29,001 bases of DNA from JBBSWB01 sp038046465 (GTDB taxonomy: Archaea; Nanobdellota; Nanobdellia; Woesearchaeales; GW2011-AR9): the NCBI GenBank assembly GCA_038046465.1, contig JBBSWB010000037.1, positions 1 through 29,001 of the forward strand. The letters run 5' to 3'. Shown here piece by piece: positions 1 to 7,488 of this stretch. How positions within the stretch are numbered: the stretch's first letter is position 1; each line of letters begins with the position of its first letter. The notes beneath the pieces are model-generated. The model was not told the origin of the DNA. It did not search any database and saw only the letters and a list, made by a program, of their open reading frames with translations. The translations under genes and the position numbers were made by a program.

Positions 1-65
1 TTTGGCGGCGCTGCCAAATTTCCCAGCAATGCTTTTGCTTTCTCAAGTATATCGTTATTTATCAT
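1..65 (-). CDS. Partial hypothetical protein, N-terminus only
   Basis: An open frame runs from an ATG at 65 off the left edge of the window, giving 21 residues beginning MINNDILEKAKALL. A purine-rich AAGGAAG lies about 7 nt before the ATG and a TATA-like box is at 111-120, so this is a plausible start with a short leader. Too little is visible to name a family. Confidence 0.5.
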   Translation of the reverse strand, partial: MINNDILEKAKALLGNLAAPP

Positions 66-110
66 GTTTTTCTTCCTTATAATCAGTCTTTATTATATTT
101 TCCTTAGGTT

Positions 111-120
111 ATTTATAAAT
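111..120 (-). promoter_or_regulatory. TATA box of the partial left-edge gene
   Basis: ATTTATAAAT, preceded on the minus strand by AAAC as a BRE-like element. With the usual spacing, transcription would start near 90, leaving a leader of about 25 nt that contains the AAGGAAG ribosome binding site. Confidence 0.5.
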
Positions 121-217
121 GTTTCTAGAATGAGTACTAGGTAGTGGTGTTTTAGAGGGCGATGTTATTTCTAAGTTTACTTTTTTTTAATAAAATCTTA
201 TTCAATCACTTCATTTT

Positions 218-955
218 TTATTTAAGATATTTAATTTTTCCTGTCTGCCATTCTTTCAGTAGGAAACGGGCGGCTGCTTCTAGATTAGCTTTTCCACCCG
301 TACTTTTTTTGTTAAATTTATATGCGATTTCTTCTAAAATTTCATCAGCATCAGTTTTAGTCAAAGCATAATGTTGTTTAATTTGCTCTTTTTTGCTTTC
401 AATCAATTCCAAGGCAATATATTCGGGATTTTTAATTTTAGCATAGTCGATTGCTCCAATTTGCCCATATTTTACATTATCTTTTTCATTTTTAGGAAAA
501 ACTCCCGGCGTATCAATCAACATAATCTTTTGATCTACGCGAATTTTTTGGACTCCTTTAGTAAATCCGCTTTCCGAAGAAGTTCGAGCCGCTCCCCGGC
601 CCGATAAAGCATTAATCAATGAAGATTTACCTACGTTGGGATAACCGAGAATGCCCACAGTAGTTTTTTCTCCCCGGGATAGTTCCAGAATTTTCTTTTT
701 TAAGATAGTTGTTCCCAAACGGTCTTTACTAGAAATAAACACACTATGGGGCAAAGTATCTTTAATATGTTTTAATCCATCACTTTTAACTAAATCACAT
801 TTACTTACTACAAACAGGATTTTTTTCCCACTCTGTTGGACTTTTTTCTCAATTTCCTGGTTTCGAGTCTCTTCAATCATCCGGGCATCCAGAACTTCAA
901 TAATGATGTCGGCTTCTTTTATGACACGATTTACTTGTTTCCAAAAAGAGGGCAT
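218..955 (-). CDS. Circularly permuted GTPase (YlqF/RbgA/Nog2-like ribosome assembly GTPase)
   Basis: The GTPase motifs appear in permuted order: G4 (SKCD), then a G5-like SSKD, then the P-loop GYPNVGKSS, then G3 (DTPG). This order is diagnostic of the YlqF/YawG family, whose bacterial and eukaryotic members (RbgA, Nog2, Lsg1) mature the large ribosomal subunit, so a cytoplasmic role in 50S assembly is likely. A longer frame begins at 1021, but that start overlaps the divergent gene at 1009. The ATG at 955 (MPSFWKQ) sits 25 nt from the TATA box at 976-985 and fits a leaderless mRNA, giving 245 residues. The C-terminal part after the G domain is helical and lysine-rich, as in archaeal members. 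Confidence 0.88.
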   Translation of the reverse strand: MPSFWKQVNRVIKEADIIIEVLDARMIEETRNQEIEKKVQQSGKKILFVVSKCDLVKSDGLKHIKDTLPHSVFISSKDRLGTTILKKKILELSRGEKTTVGILGYPNVGKSSLINALSGRGAARTSSESGFTKGVQKIRVDQKIMLIDTPGVFPKNEKDNVKYGQIGAIDYAKIKNPEYIALELIESKKEQIKQHYALTKTDADEILEEIAYKFNKKSTGGKANLEAAARFLLKEWQTGKIKYLK

Positions 956-975
956 ATATACTGCTAAGTATACAA

Positions 976-985
976 ATTTATAAAT
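976..985. promoter_or_regulatory. Palindromic TATA box serving two divergent genes
   Basis: ATTTATAAAT is its own reverse complement. Its centre is about 25 nt from the minus-strand ATG at 955 and about 28 nt from the plus-strand ATG at 1009. No other TATA-like element is visible in the 53 nt between the two starts. Confidence 0.7.
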
Positions 986-1008
986 ATTCCCTATCTTGCC
1001 ACGAAAGT

Positions 1009-1305
1009 ATGGTTTTTTCAAAGACTTTCCCTCGAACCCTGGCCGGAACGAATTATCCGCTGTGGGAAGAAATTTCGTTAACGGAAGAGGAAGAAAAACA
1101 AATCGAAGAACAGTGCCAGAAAGAAAATGTGCTAATTCTAAACCGCTGTTTAGAAGATGCTAAACAGTTAGCTATCAAACACGGAATCAATACCGATGAA
1201 AATCAGACTAATTTAGCTATTGCTTTATTCGAAAAGAGAGCTTCCCATGCCGTATTCTGGAAGGAAATTAAAGCCAAAGAAAAGTTTACTGAGAAGTTTA
1301 GATAA
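1009..1305 (+). CDS. Hypothetical protein, 98 residues
   Basis: I do not recognise this family. The protein is charged and predicted helical: an acidic EEEEKQIEEQ segment near residues 26-35, then helices ending in a lysine-rich tail. It has no signal peptide or membrane segment. The start at 1009 is supported by the shared TATA box at 976-985, which predicts a leaderless transcript. It is divergent from the assembly GTPase and has no co-directional neighbour. Confidence 0.65.
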   Translation: MVFSKTFPRTLAGTNYPLWEEISLTEEEEKQIEEQCQKENVLILNRCLEDAKQLAIKHGINTDENQTNLAIALFEKRASHAVFWKEIKAKEKFTEKFR

Positions 1306-1343
1306 TCCCTTTAATTGATACTAATAATCGCGTTGGTTAGGAC

Positions 1344-1784
1344 TTATTTTTTCCTAAATTTGTGTAAGTATCTTTCAAAGCGGTCCATTTCTTTTCTAGT
1401 ATTAAAAAATAAAGCGTGTTTTTTATTTTTTACCACCAAATAACCGCCTAAAAAGAACCGGTCTAATTTATGGCGGACAATATTCTTTAAAGCAATTTTT
1501 TCTTTATTTTCTTTGTTTCTATTCTTCTTAATGATATGCAGATGCGTTTTGGTTAAATGATAATGTTTTTCTGCAGCGTGCCAATTTTTGATTACATAAG
1601 AAATCAACGCATAAATTAAAACGAAAATTGAAGTGAATAAAATTGCTAGCAGCCAATCTTGACCAAATTGAAAGAAAGCGGTCAAAAATACTAACGCCGC
1701 TAAAATAACCATAAAAAAAGATTCTATTTTTAACAGCCTAAATTGCTCTGCTGGAAATTTCCAAGAAAATTTTTTTGTAGCCAT
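1344..1784 (-). CDS. Membrane protein with two N-terminal helices and a PH-like C-terminal half
   Basis: 146 residues. Two hydrophobic segments at about 21-40 and 43-66 are followed by a basic soluble half. The phrase YHLTKTHLHIIKK and the run of short strands resemble the bacterial PH-like domain of YdbS/YdbT-type proteins (weak, by-eye match). The gene starts 2 nt after the stop of the upstream small membrane gene, so the two are almost certainly cotranscribed. The function is unknown; an inner-membrane location is likely. The end is a KFRKK tail before the stop at 1344. Confidence 0.65.
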   Translation of the reverse strand: MATKKFSWKFPAEQFRLLKIESFFMVILAALVFLTAFFQFGQDWLLAILFTSIFVLIYALISYVIKNWHAAEKHYHLTKTHLHIIKKNRNKENKEKIALKNIVRHKLDRFFLGGYLVVKNKKHALFFNTRKEMDRFERYLHKFRKK

Positions 1785-1786
1785 TT

Positions 1787-2056
1787 TTATTTGTTGCCTT
1801 CAATTACAGGTGCTTTAGTCATGCTAATAATGGAAGCAGCAAACATTCCTGCAAAGATTAACATAAATGAAATCTTGTAACTAATTTCTTCAACTAAATA
1901 AGCTGAAATCAAGAATCCCAAGATAGACAGAACCATAAAACTTCCTTTTAAAGGAGCAGCATGCCATTTTGGGCGTGCTTTTCTTACTACCGCTTTAGAA
2001 ATTTTTACGCGAGTACGTTTAACAGCTCTTTTTTGAGTAGCTTTCTTCTTAGCCAT
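1787..2056 (-). CDS. Small basic membrane protein
   Basis: 89 residues from the ATG at 2056 (MAKKKATQ). An upstream in-frame GTG at 2065 lies inside the Shine-Dalgarno sequence and is therefore not the start. The first 38 residues are highly basic (KRAVKRTRVKISK), followed by two hydrophobic helices at about 42-58 and 62-79. The basic stretch before the first helix suggests the N-terminus stays in the cytoplasm, possibly contacting nucleic acid or ribosomes, but no family is recognised. It is the first gene of a two-gene operon with the PH-like membrane protein. Confidence 0.65.
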   Translation of the reverse strand: MAKKKATQKRAVKRTRVKISKAVVRKARPKWHAAPLKGSFMVLSILGFLISAYLVEEISYKISFMLIFAGMFAASIISMTKAPVIEGNK

Positions 2057-2061
2057 AACTA

Positions 2062-2068
2062 CCACCTC
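2062..2068 (-). promoter_or_regulatory. Shine-Dalgarno sequence that fixes the start at 2056
   Basis: On the minus strand GAGGTGG precedes ATG with 5 nt spacing. It overlaps the in-frame GTG at 2065 and so rules out that alternative start. It shows that this organism uses SD-led as well as leaderless initiation. Confidence 0.7.
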
Positions 2069-2172
2069 TTTAAGGATAGTAGGAATCTATTGTTTTTAAA
2101 GGTTATGTTTGAAAATAAACGGTTTTGGATAAATCCTCTGTGAATGATTTAATTACATCACTAATAAATTAA

Positions 2173-3318
2173 CTACGCCAGATTTTTTTCTAAGAATTTT
2201 AGGACAACTTTTTCTGCTTTCTTCCGGTTCTGCTGGTGTTCTTTCAAGAATTTAGTTATTTTTTCAATTAAAATCTGTTTTAATTCTCCAGACAATAATT
2301 TTCCCGATTTATAATCATCATAAATCTTTTGTAATTTTTTATCATTCGGTTCTAGTCCAAATTTTAACATTTGGAAAGATACATCAATATCCGGATTACC
2401 CCCTTTCTGGCGATGTTCTTCAATAGTCGGCTGTCCTCCTGAAAAAGCATATTTTTTAATTTTGTTCGCTACTTCTTCCGGCGTGTCTGTCAAAGCTAGA
2501 TAAGAAGTTTCATCAGACGAAGACATTTTTCCCCCTTTTAATCCCGGCATGAATTTATGGTAAGTAGAACTTAATTGCAGGAATTTAACTTCTTTGATCC
2601 TTTGGCTGAGGTCTCGAGCTAACCTTAAATGAGGATCCTGGTCTGCTCCTACTGGAACAATGACGGGAAGAAGTTTGCCTTCAAATTCAGGTAGTTGGGG
2701 ATGGAGCATATCTGCTGCCTGCAGTAATGAGGAAGCCATTTTTGCTGGGGTGATTTCTCCATAGATCGCTTTAAACTCATTAAAAGTAGCATGTCTGGCT
2801 AGCATATTGGCTAACCGATAATAAGCACTAGCTTTTTTTCCATCTTTTGAGCGGTTGGATTGAAAATAAAAATCACATTTTTTTAAATCTAATCCTAAAG
2901 CAACATAATTGGTTAAATATTCTTTAATAGCTGTTTCCCTAAGTTCTTTTAAATGGGGATTGCGAGAATTGTAAGCTTCTAAATCTGCCACGGCTAAATA
3001 AATTTTTGCACCTAATGTTTGATAGAAAATAATCTGGTCAGCAATCATTTTGTGCCCAAAATGAAATTTTCCGGAAGGCATTAGTCCCGTCATCATCACA
3101 AAAGGTTTTTTTTGTTCAATCGCTTCTACAATCTGTTTAAAATCTCGATGAGCAAAAATAATTTCTCTGCGGAACAAAAGATGCTGTAAAAATTCTTTAG
3201 GAAGATGCTTAAGTGGATTTAAGCCAAATTCAGTAATTAATTTATCATAATCTATTTTTCCGCTAACTTCCCAAGGGGTAATTTTAGAAGTATTATCTTC
3301 AGCAGGAGTTTTTTTCAT
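2173..3318 (-). CDS. trpS: Tryptophanyl-tRNA synthetase (archaeal/eukaryotic type)
   Basis: 381 residues, a normal length for archaeal TrpRS. It charges tRNA-Trp with tryptophan in the cytoplasm. The class I signatures are present: the HIGH-type sequence is HFGH at residues 86-89 within MPSGKFHFGH, and the second signature is KMSSS near residue 260 (GGKMSSSDE). The phrase PVGADQDPHLRLARD is typical of TrpRS rather than TyrRS. A TATA box at 3340-3348 lies 26 nt from the ATG, with GAGG also directly before it. Transcription is independent of the downstream gene pair, which has its own SD and leader. Confidence 0.95.
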   Translation of the reverse strand: MKKTPAEDNTSKITPWEVSGKIDYDKLITEFGLNPLKHLPKEFLQHLLFRREIIFAHRDFKQIVEAIEQKKPFVMMTGLMPSGKFHFGHKMIADQIIFYQTLGAKIYLAVADLEAYNSRNPHLKELRETAIKEYLTNYVALGLDLKKCDFYFQSNRSKDGKKASAYYRLANMLARHATFNEFKAIYGEITPAKMASSLLQAADMLHPQLPEFEGKLLPVIVPVGADQDPHLRLARDLSQRIKEVKFLQLSSTYHKFMPGLKGGKMSSSDETSYLALTDTPEEVANKIKKYAFSGGQPTIEEHRQKGGNPDIDVSFQMLKFGLEPNDKKLQKIYDDYKSGKLLSGELKQILIEKITKFLKEHQQNRKKAEKVVLKFLEKNLA

Positions 3319-3339
3319 AACCTCAGATTAATTCCGGGG

Positions 3340-3348
3340 TTTATATAG
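3340..3348 (-). promoter_or_regulatory. TATA box of trpS
   Basis: Minus-strand CTATATAAA, centred about 26 nt from the trpS ATG at 3318. No longer leader is needed. Confidence 0.6.
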
Positions 3349-3356
3349 TTTTTTAC

Positions 3357-3524
3357 TCAACTAGCAGTAAACAAAACCAGTTCCATGCCCCATCCTAGAG
3401 ATATTCCTTTTGTCATAATATCCTTTTTCAGATCTTCTCTTTGTTTAGAACTTAAATTAATAGTTGCCGGGTATATTCTTTTAATATTTACTTGTCCTTT
3501 ATCTTCAGGTCGAATAATACCCAT
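3357..3524 (-). CDS. Small hypothetical protein, 55 residues
   Basis: An ORF below the usual length cut-off: MGIIRPEDKGQVNIKRI at the N-terminus, a central TINLSSKQREDLKKD and a C-terminal GWGMELVLFTAS, ending in TGA. It has a TATA box at 3548-3556 about 28 nt from its ATG, which argues for a real leaderless gene rather than chance. The pattern of short strands and one amphipathic helix could be a ribbon-helix type fold, but this is only an impression. It stands alone between trpS and the NFACT gene. Confidence 0.5.
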   Translation of the reverse strand: MGIIRPEDKGQVNIKRIYPATINLSSKQREDLKKDIMTKGISLGWGMELVLFTAS

Positions 3525-3547
3525 AACTAATCTAAATAGTTAAGGGA

Positions 3548-3556
3548 GATATATAG
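3548..3556 (-). promoter_or_regulatory. TATA box of the 55-residue ORF
   Basis: Minus-strand CTATATATC centred about 28 nt upstream of the ATG at 3524. This spacing matches the other leaderless genes of the window. Confidence 0.5.
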
Positions 3557-3662
3557 TTTTTGTTTAAAACATATAACTAATTGGAAATAACCATTAGGAA
3601 CAACAAATTAGAAGTAATCAATCAGAAATATTATTAAAAGTATTAAATCAGAAGTATATTTT

Positions 3663-4748
3663 CTAGAATTCGATGGTAACTTTCTTGTTTTTTAAATCAA
3701 TTTGTTTTATTTTCTTTTCTTTTTGCAGCTCTTTAGCAATTTCCTGCCAATTTTTAGTCTTTTTTAATTCGGTAACGATTTCTAATAATTTTTGTAAAGG
3801 GACATACTTTTCATAAATAAATTCCCCTTTTTTCTTATTAAACTCGATTCTTTCTTCCTGTTTTGCAACTGCTTCTTCCTGTTCAGAAATCATTTTTTGT
3901 AAAGTTTTAATTTTCTTTTCATAAGGCGAAATAATTTCCGTAGGATTAATTTTATCTACCACTTCACTAAAAGTTTTAGTTTCTAACAGGGGTTTTAAAT
4001 CAATTAGGGGAAAAGGAACCATATGCCCTTCGTATAAATAACCTTTGGGTTCTTCTATTTTTTTTAAAAATTCTTTAATTGTTTTTACAATCTGTTTAAT
4101 CTCTTTATCGCCTACCTTTTTAGGCAGTTTTTTAAAATCGATGGCATTGACTTTACAAACTTCTTCGGCGTACAAGCCCCCTAAGCCGATTTCTAGAGCT
4201 AAAGAAGTTGCTAAATTTTTCTTTTCACTTTTGCTTAAAATTTTTTTCAGCTGCAGTTCAGTAATCGCTTTCCAATTAAATCCAGGGGTAGGAAACACAT
4301 ACTGTTCTCTTATTTTGGTGCTTCGTTCTTTCCATTCCTGCTGTTCTAATGCCCCGATTACTAAATAATTTTTGTCAGTTAAAACTAAATTACCTTTGGA
4401 AAATAGCTCTATAATCAAAAAATATTTTTCTTCTTTTTCTATTTCAAAAACAACAATCCGTTCTGCGTCTTTCTGAGAGATTGATTTAATAAAAGCATTA
4501 TTAAGGTATTTTCTTAATTGCAAGCAGAAACTGGATGGCTTTAAAGGCGCTTCTTTTTTTTCGGTTAAGCAGAAAAATTTTCCCGGAACGATTTTTAACA
4601 GACATTTTCCTTTTCCAGAAAGGTGCAGCTGAAAGAGCAGTTCTTTTTTTTCTTGGTGGTAAATCTGAACTATTTTTCCTTGTACCAAAGATTGCAGTTC
4701 ATTGATAATTGCCGTTAATTCCAGAGACGAAAAGCCTTTCTGTTGCAT
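3663..4748 (-). CDS. NFACT-N domain protein lacking the NFACT-R domain (Tae2/RqcH/FbpA family)
   Basis: 361 residues. The N-terminus (MQQKGFSSLELTAIINELQ), the FCLQLRKYL stretch near residue 80 and the GNLVLTD segment match the NFACT-N domain of the NEMF/Tae2/RqcH family. That family binds stalled 60S/50S-peptidyl-tRNA complexes in ribosome quality control. Full archaeal homologues are usually about 600-700 residues and carry a coiled-coil plus a C-terminal NFACT-R domain. Here the protein ends just after the coiled region (residues about 275-340) at KNKKVTIEF, so NFACT-R is absent. No NFACT-R remnant is visible in the 140 nt downstream; it may be encoded elsewhere or be lost. A TATA-like TTTAAATAA at 4771-4779 fits the start. 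Confidence 0.8.
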   Translation of the reverse strand: MQQKGFSSLELTAIINELQSLVQGKIVQIYHQEKKELLFQLHLSGKGKCLLKIVPGKFFCLTEKKEAPLKPSSFCLQLRKYLNNAFIKSISQKDAERIVVFEIEKEEKYFLIIELFSKGNLVLTDKNYLVIGALEQQEWKERSTKIREQYVFPTPGFNWKAITELQLKKILSKSEKKNLATSLALEIGLGGLYAEEVCKVNAIDFKKLPKKVGDKEIKQIVKTIKEFLKKIEEPKGYLYEGHMVPFPLIDLKPLLETKTFSEVVDKINPTEIISPYEKKIKTLQKMISEQEEAVAKQEERIEFNKKKGEFIYEKYVPLQKLLEIVTELKKTKNWQEIAKELQKEKKIKQIDLKNKKVTIEF

Positions 4749-4800
4749 CTTAGGTTAAATATTGTTTGGTTTTAAATAATTTGTTAAGAATTTATTTTAA

Positions 4801-6438
4801 TTATTCTAAAGGCGGCTGTCTTAATCCTTCCGGTCTTGTAATTGACAAATATAAATCCCTGACAATTGCCGACCCGCAGGTTATTCCTACCCTTACCATC
4901 CTTTCATCAATCCCGCATCGGTGTCCGATATATTCTGTGTCTCCGCCGACTTCAACAATTTGATTTAAGAAATTTAAAACGGTACTGTTTAGTGAGACAT
5001 TTCTAACAGGAGTTGATTTTCCATTTTTATCCACCAAGTAAGCGAATGGAAACAGGGCGTCAAAGCTTCCATTTTCGTAATAACATCCCCCCCGTGTTGA
5101 CATCGGGATGACCAAGCCCCTTTGATGTCTGTTTTTCTTCAAATATTGGAGAAATCTTCTTTTCATTTCGGTAGAAGTTTTTACCGCGCCTTGATATTCA
5201 ATTTCAAGATTAGATATTCTCGGCTCACATACAGCATCATCACATCCCCTTGGATATCCCCTTCTGGCATCTCCGGGAAGTATTTTTGCTCCGGTAAGTT
5301 TACTGAGATGATAAGCCCCATTCCTGTCGGCAAGATATCCTTTCACCTTTCCCTGTTCAATCAAAACTCTTCTTTTCGCTAACACGCCTTCATCGTCGCT
5401 TTCCATACTTCCCCATCTCCCCGGAATGTCTGGATTGGAATAAACCGATATCTTTGGATTAGTACATCTTTCCCCAAAATTTTCATGCCCCCAAATTGCT
5501 GAATTTCCATAAAGGATAGCATCTGATGATAAAAAGTGTACCAGGCATTCATGTAAGGGCGTGCAGAACGCATCAGGTGCGAACAATACCGGATACAACC
5601 CTTCTTTAAATTTGGGATTTTCTCTTTTTCTTTTATTGGCTTCTCTGGTCATCCATCGGGCTAATTTTGTAACTTCATCGAATTTTTTAGCACTGATATC
5701 CTTGCCCATTAAATATGTCCCATAGTCAAATACTAAACGGTCATTTTTATCTCCTCTTGCTTCAATTTTGAAAGTGATCCTGTAACCAAAAAAATTATCT
5801 CGGATGACCATTCCTTCAGAATTAGCCATTCTTCTCACTTCTTCATGAACTTCTATCGTTGCCGTGCCATAATTTTCTCCTTTACTCAATTCCTGAGCGC
5901 ATTTTTTAGCCAGAGTTCTTAGCTTGTCTATAGGCAGGTTTACCTTTTTTATCTCTTTGATGCTGTTAACAGCTTCAACCTCAATCATATTCGGTACGTA
6001 AACATTGTTGGTATACTTTCTGGATTCACTTACTTGCCTATCATAATCGTCACTAGCTTCTTCTATGATTTCTTCTAAGCAAATGCTAGCTTTTTTATCT
6101 AAAGTTTTGATCCCGTCTTTATAGGGGATCAAAAAATGTCCGTAAGCAATTCCTTGTCCGGTTTCTGTGCCAACGCGCGCATCACAATAAACATATCTGT
6201 CGGGATTTCTGGGATTGGTTAAAGTATCATCAATAATTGCTCCCGCTTTGTTCGATCCTGCTTCTGCGATAACTTTTGCAGTCGTGTATTCCATGCAGGC
6301 CAGCCCAAGATAAAACAAGTAAGGTGTAGTGATATATTGGTTTATCGGCCCCTGTACTATCTTTGTTCCTCTGGTTATTTCAATGGCTCTTATCAGGGCA
6401 TCTAAAACAGAATCGCTAGCGTAGGGACTAATCACCAT
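4801..6438 (-). CDS. TldD/PmbA family metalloprotease, TldD-like
   Basis: 545 residues. The zinc motif HExxxH is present as HECLVH at 296-301, with FLSSD following as in TldD (usual form HEAxGHxLExD). The conserved DDEGVLAKRRVLIEQGKVKGYLADR block and the Cys/Gly-rich C-terminus (GITCGSAIVRDLYLSIT) also fit TldD. Bacterial TldD works with TldE/PmbA to degrade unfolded peptides or mature peptide antibiotics and antitoxins. No TldE partner is visible in this window, and the protein is somewhat longer at the N-terminus than bacterial TldD. The substrate cannot be told. The gene lies between the NFACT gene and tRNA-Cys, all on the minus strand. Confidence 0.85.
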   Translation of the reverse strand: MVISPYASDSVLDALIRAIEITRGTKIVQGPINQYITTPYLFYLGLACMEYTTAKVIAEAGSNKAGAIIDDTLTNPRNPDRYVYCDARVGTETGQGIAYGHFLIPYKDGIKTLDKKASICLEEIIEEASDDYDRQVSESRKYTNNVYVPNMIEVEAVNSIKEIKKVNLPIDKLRTLAKKCAQELSKGENYGTATIEVHEEVRRMANSEGMVIRDNFFGYRITFKIEARGDKNDRLVFDYGTYLMGKDISAKKFDEVTKLARWMTREANKRKRENPKFKEGLYPVLFAPDAFCTPLHECLVHFLSSDAILYGNSAIWGHENFGERCTNPKISVYSNPDIPGRWGSMESDDEGVLAKRRVLIEQGKVKGYLADRNGAYHLSKLTGAKILPGDARRGYPRGCDDAVCEPRISNLEIEYQGAVKTSTEMKRRFLQYLKKNRHQRGLVIPMSTRGGCYYENGSFDALFPFAYLVDKNGKSTPVRNVSLNSTVLNFLNQIVEVGGDTEYIGHRCGIDERMVRVGITCGSAIVRDLYLSITRPEGLRQPPLE

Positions 6439-6533
6439 TATGCTTTTTTGAGCGGTTCTAGTTAATAATTATTTCGCTTTTAAAAAATAAAAAAATAAGC
6501 GCCCGGAGGGACTTGAACCCCCGAATGATCGCT

Positions 6534-6581
6534 GTCTTCTGTTCATCGCTTTTCTAGGTTGAAAAGCTCATCCTAGCGGAT
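6534..6581 (-). other. 48-nt tRNA-Cys intron at anticodon position 37/38
   Basis: Placed by requiring the anticodon stem AUCGC/GCGAU and a 7-nt loop. The intron has its own hairpin GCUUUUC/GAAAAGC. The BHB central helix is imperfect, so the exact ends could shift by one base (37/38 or 38/39). Confidence 0.7.
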
Positions 6582-6595
6582 CTGCAGGCGATTGC

Positions 6596-6625
6596 TTGCT
6601 ATTATCTGATTTTTGTCGAGATAAA
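6596..6625 (-). other. 30-nt tRNA-Cys intron in the D arm (between nt 23 and 24)
   Basis: A stem of 6 bp (UUAUCU/AGAUAA) closes an 11-nt loop. The flanking central helix GCUA/UAGC is 4 bp, with 3-nt bulges on opposite strands and splice sites after the second nucleotide of each bulge. This exactly matches the archaeal splicing endonuclease substrate. Confidence 0.85.
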
Positions 6626-6671
6626 CTTAGCCGCTTGGCTACGGGCGCTTTAAATATGTTAGAAGATGGCT

Positions 6672-6681
6672 TATTTATATA
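6672..6681 (-). promoter_or_regulatory. TATA box of tRNA-Cys
   Basis: Minus-strand TATATAAATA centred about 28 nt before the mature 5' end at 6648. A T-rich TTATTTTT directly follows the tRNA 3' end and can act as the archaeal terminator. Confidence 0.6.
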
Positions 6682-6696
6682 CTTTTCTGGAGAACT

Positions 6697-6706
6697 TTTA
6701 TAAATA
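6697..6706 (+). promoter_or_regulatory. TATA box that decides the start at 6727
   Basis: TTTATAAATA is centred 20 nt before the first ATG (6721) but 26 nt before the second in-frame ATG (6727). The other leaderless genes here have about 25-29 nt, so 6727 is favoured. Confidence 0.5.
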
Positions 6707-6726
6707 AAGCTTAAGCTTCAATGTTT

Positions 6727-7317
6727 ATGAATTTAAAACAGCTTAGCTATTTGTTAGGGTTTATGGACCACTATGGCGATATACAAATCCAAAAAAGAAT
6801 TCTTTTGCATCATAATCAGCAGGTTATTAAGCGCAACCCACAAAATTTTCCTTTAGAGTGTGTAGAAAGAATTAAAATAACTGATTCTGCCGGGTTAGAC
6901 GAGTTATTAACTAGGACAGCAGCAGCAGAAAACTTAGAATGGGGAACTGTTTTTAGAACGCAGGCTGATAAAGACACTGCCGTAATCAATGATATTCTTA
7001 ACAGCCACGAAGCAGAAACCAGAAAAATATTCCGTGAACGAGGAACAAGAATGGTTTGTGTTAATATTCCTCAAGCACGTCAAAAAGGGTATAACGGAAT
7101 CCACCATTACCACTCCATTGATATTTTTTCAAATTATGCTCTTAATGTAGTTGATAGGACCGTTTTAGTAGGTTTCGTGCATTTATTGACTTTTAATCTT
7201 CCCAATAGTCCAGAAATAATCGGTTATAATAGCCGCTATGTATATATCCCTACCAATAAAAGTAAATCTGAATTAGTTAAAGCTAGTTTTAAAGAAATTT
7301 GGGATTATTTAAAATAA
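6727..7317 (+). CDS. Hypothetical protein, 196 residues
   Basis: Not recognised. A mixed alpha/beta protein without signal peptide or membrane helices. A notable segment near residues 120-175 contains GYNGIHHYHSIDIFSNYALN, followed by a hydrophobic stretch (LVGFVHLLTFNLP), then PEIIGYNSRYVYIP. The clustered histidines could bind a metal, as in JAB-type or other hydrolases, but the full JAMM signature (ExnHxHx10D) is not evident. The start is ATG 6727, preferred over 6721 on TATA spacing. It sits between two split tRNA genes on the opposite strand. Confidence 0.7.
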   Translation: MNLKQLSYLLGFMDHYGDIQIQKRILLHHNQQVIKRNPQNFPLECVERIKITDSAGLDELLTRTAAAENLEWGTVFRTQADKDTAVINDILNSHEAETRKIFRERGTRMVCVNIPQARQKGYNGIHHYHSIDIFSNYALNVVDRTVLVGFVHLLTFNLPNSPEIIGYNSRYVYIPTNKSKSELVKASFKEIWDYLK

Positions 7318-7384
7318 AGTATTCTTAAAGCATTCTAGTTGTAGCAAAACTTACGAGAAAAATAAAAATGCGGACCTGAGGGGA

Positions 7385-7458
7385 CTTTCAGCAAATGTCA
7401 CAATTATTTCGCCGAAGCGTAGCGTAGGCTCCGCCTCTCAGATGGCGTGACATCTGCC
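7385..7458 (-). other. 74-nt tRNA-Arg intron in the T loop (59/60)
   Basis: The ends pair in an 11-bp helix (GCAGAUGUCAC with GUGACAUUUGC, one G-U pair) next to a perfect BHB. Removal restores a 7-nt T loop, UUCAAAU. The interior is GC-rich with further self-complementary segments around 7411-7435. Confidence 0.88.
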
Positions 7459-7488
7459 TTTGAACCCCCGATATCCAGCTTAGAAGGC

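Larger units (their letters stand above)
6498..6648 (-). tRNA. tRNA-Cys(GCA) with two introns (D-arm and anticodon loop)
   Basis: Exons are 6626-6648, 6582-6595 and 6498-6533; introns are 6596-6625 (30 nt) and 6534-6581 (48 nt). Spliced length is 73 nt. The acceptor stem GCGCCCG/CGGGCGC is perfect, the D stem GCC/GGC forms only after splicing, and the anticodon stem AUCGC/GCGAU is perfect and likewise needs splicing. The anticodon loop is CUGCAGA (GCA), the variable loop CAUUC, the T arm GGGGG-UUCAAGU-CCCUC, and the discriminator U73 is as expected for Cys. The D-arm intron has an ideal BHB: central helix GCUA/UAGC, 3-nt bulges AGU and AAG, and an inner helix UUAUCU/AGAUAA. The anticodon intron is placed at 37/38 by the tRNA fold; its BHB is relaxed (CUGC against GAAG, one mismatch). 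Confidence 0.88.

Noticed and set aside
4801..6438. TldD/TldE heterodimer operon
   Set aside because: Only one subunit with an intact HExxxH motif is present; no TldE/PmbA gene is visible in the window.
6498..6648. Reading the tRNA at 6498-6648 as a type II tRNA (Ser/Leu) with a long variable arm
   Set aside because: No anticodon stem fits that reading; removing two introns gives a 73-nt tRNA-Cys with U73 and a perfect anticodon stem.
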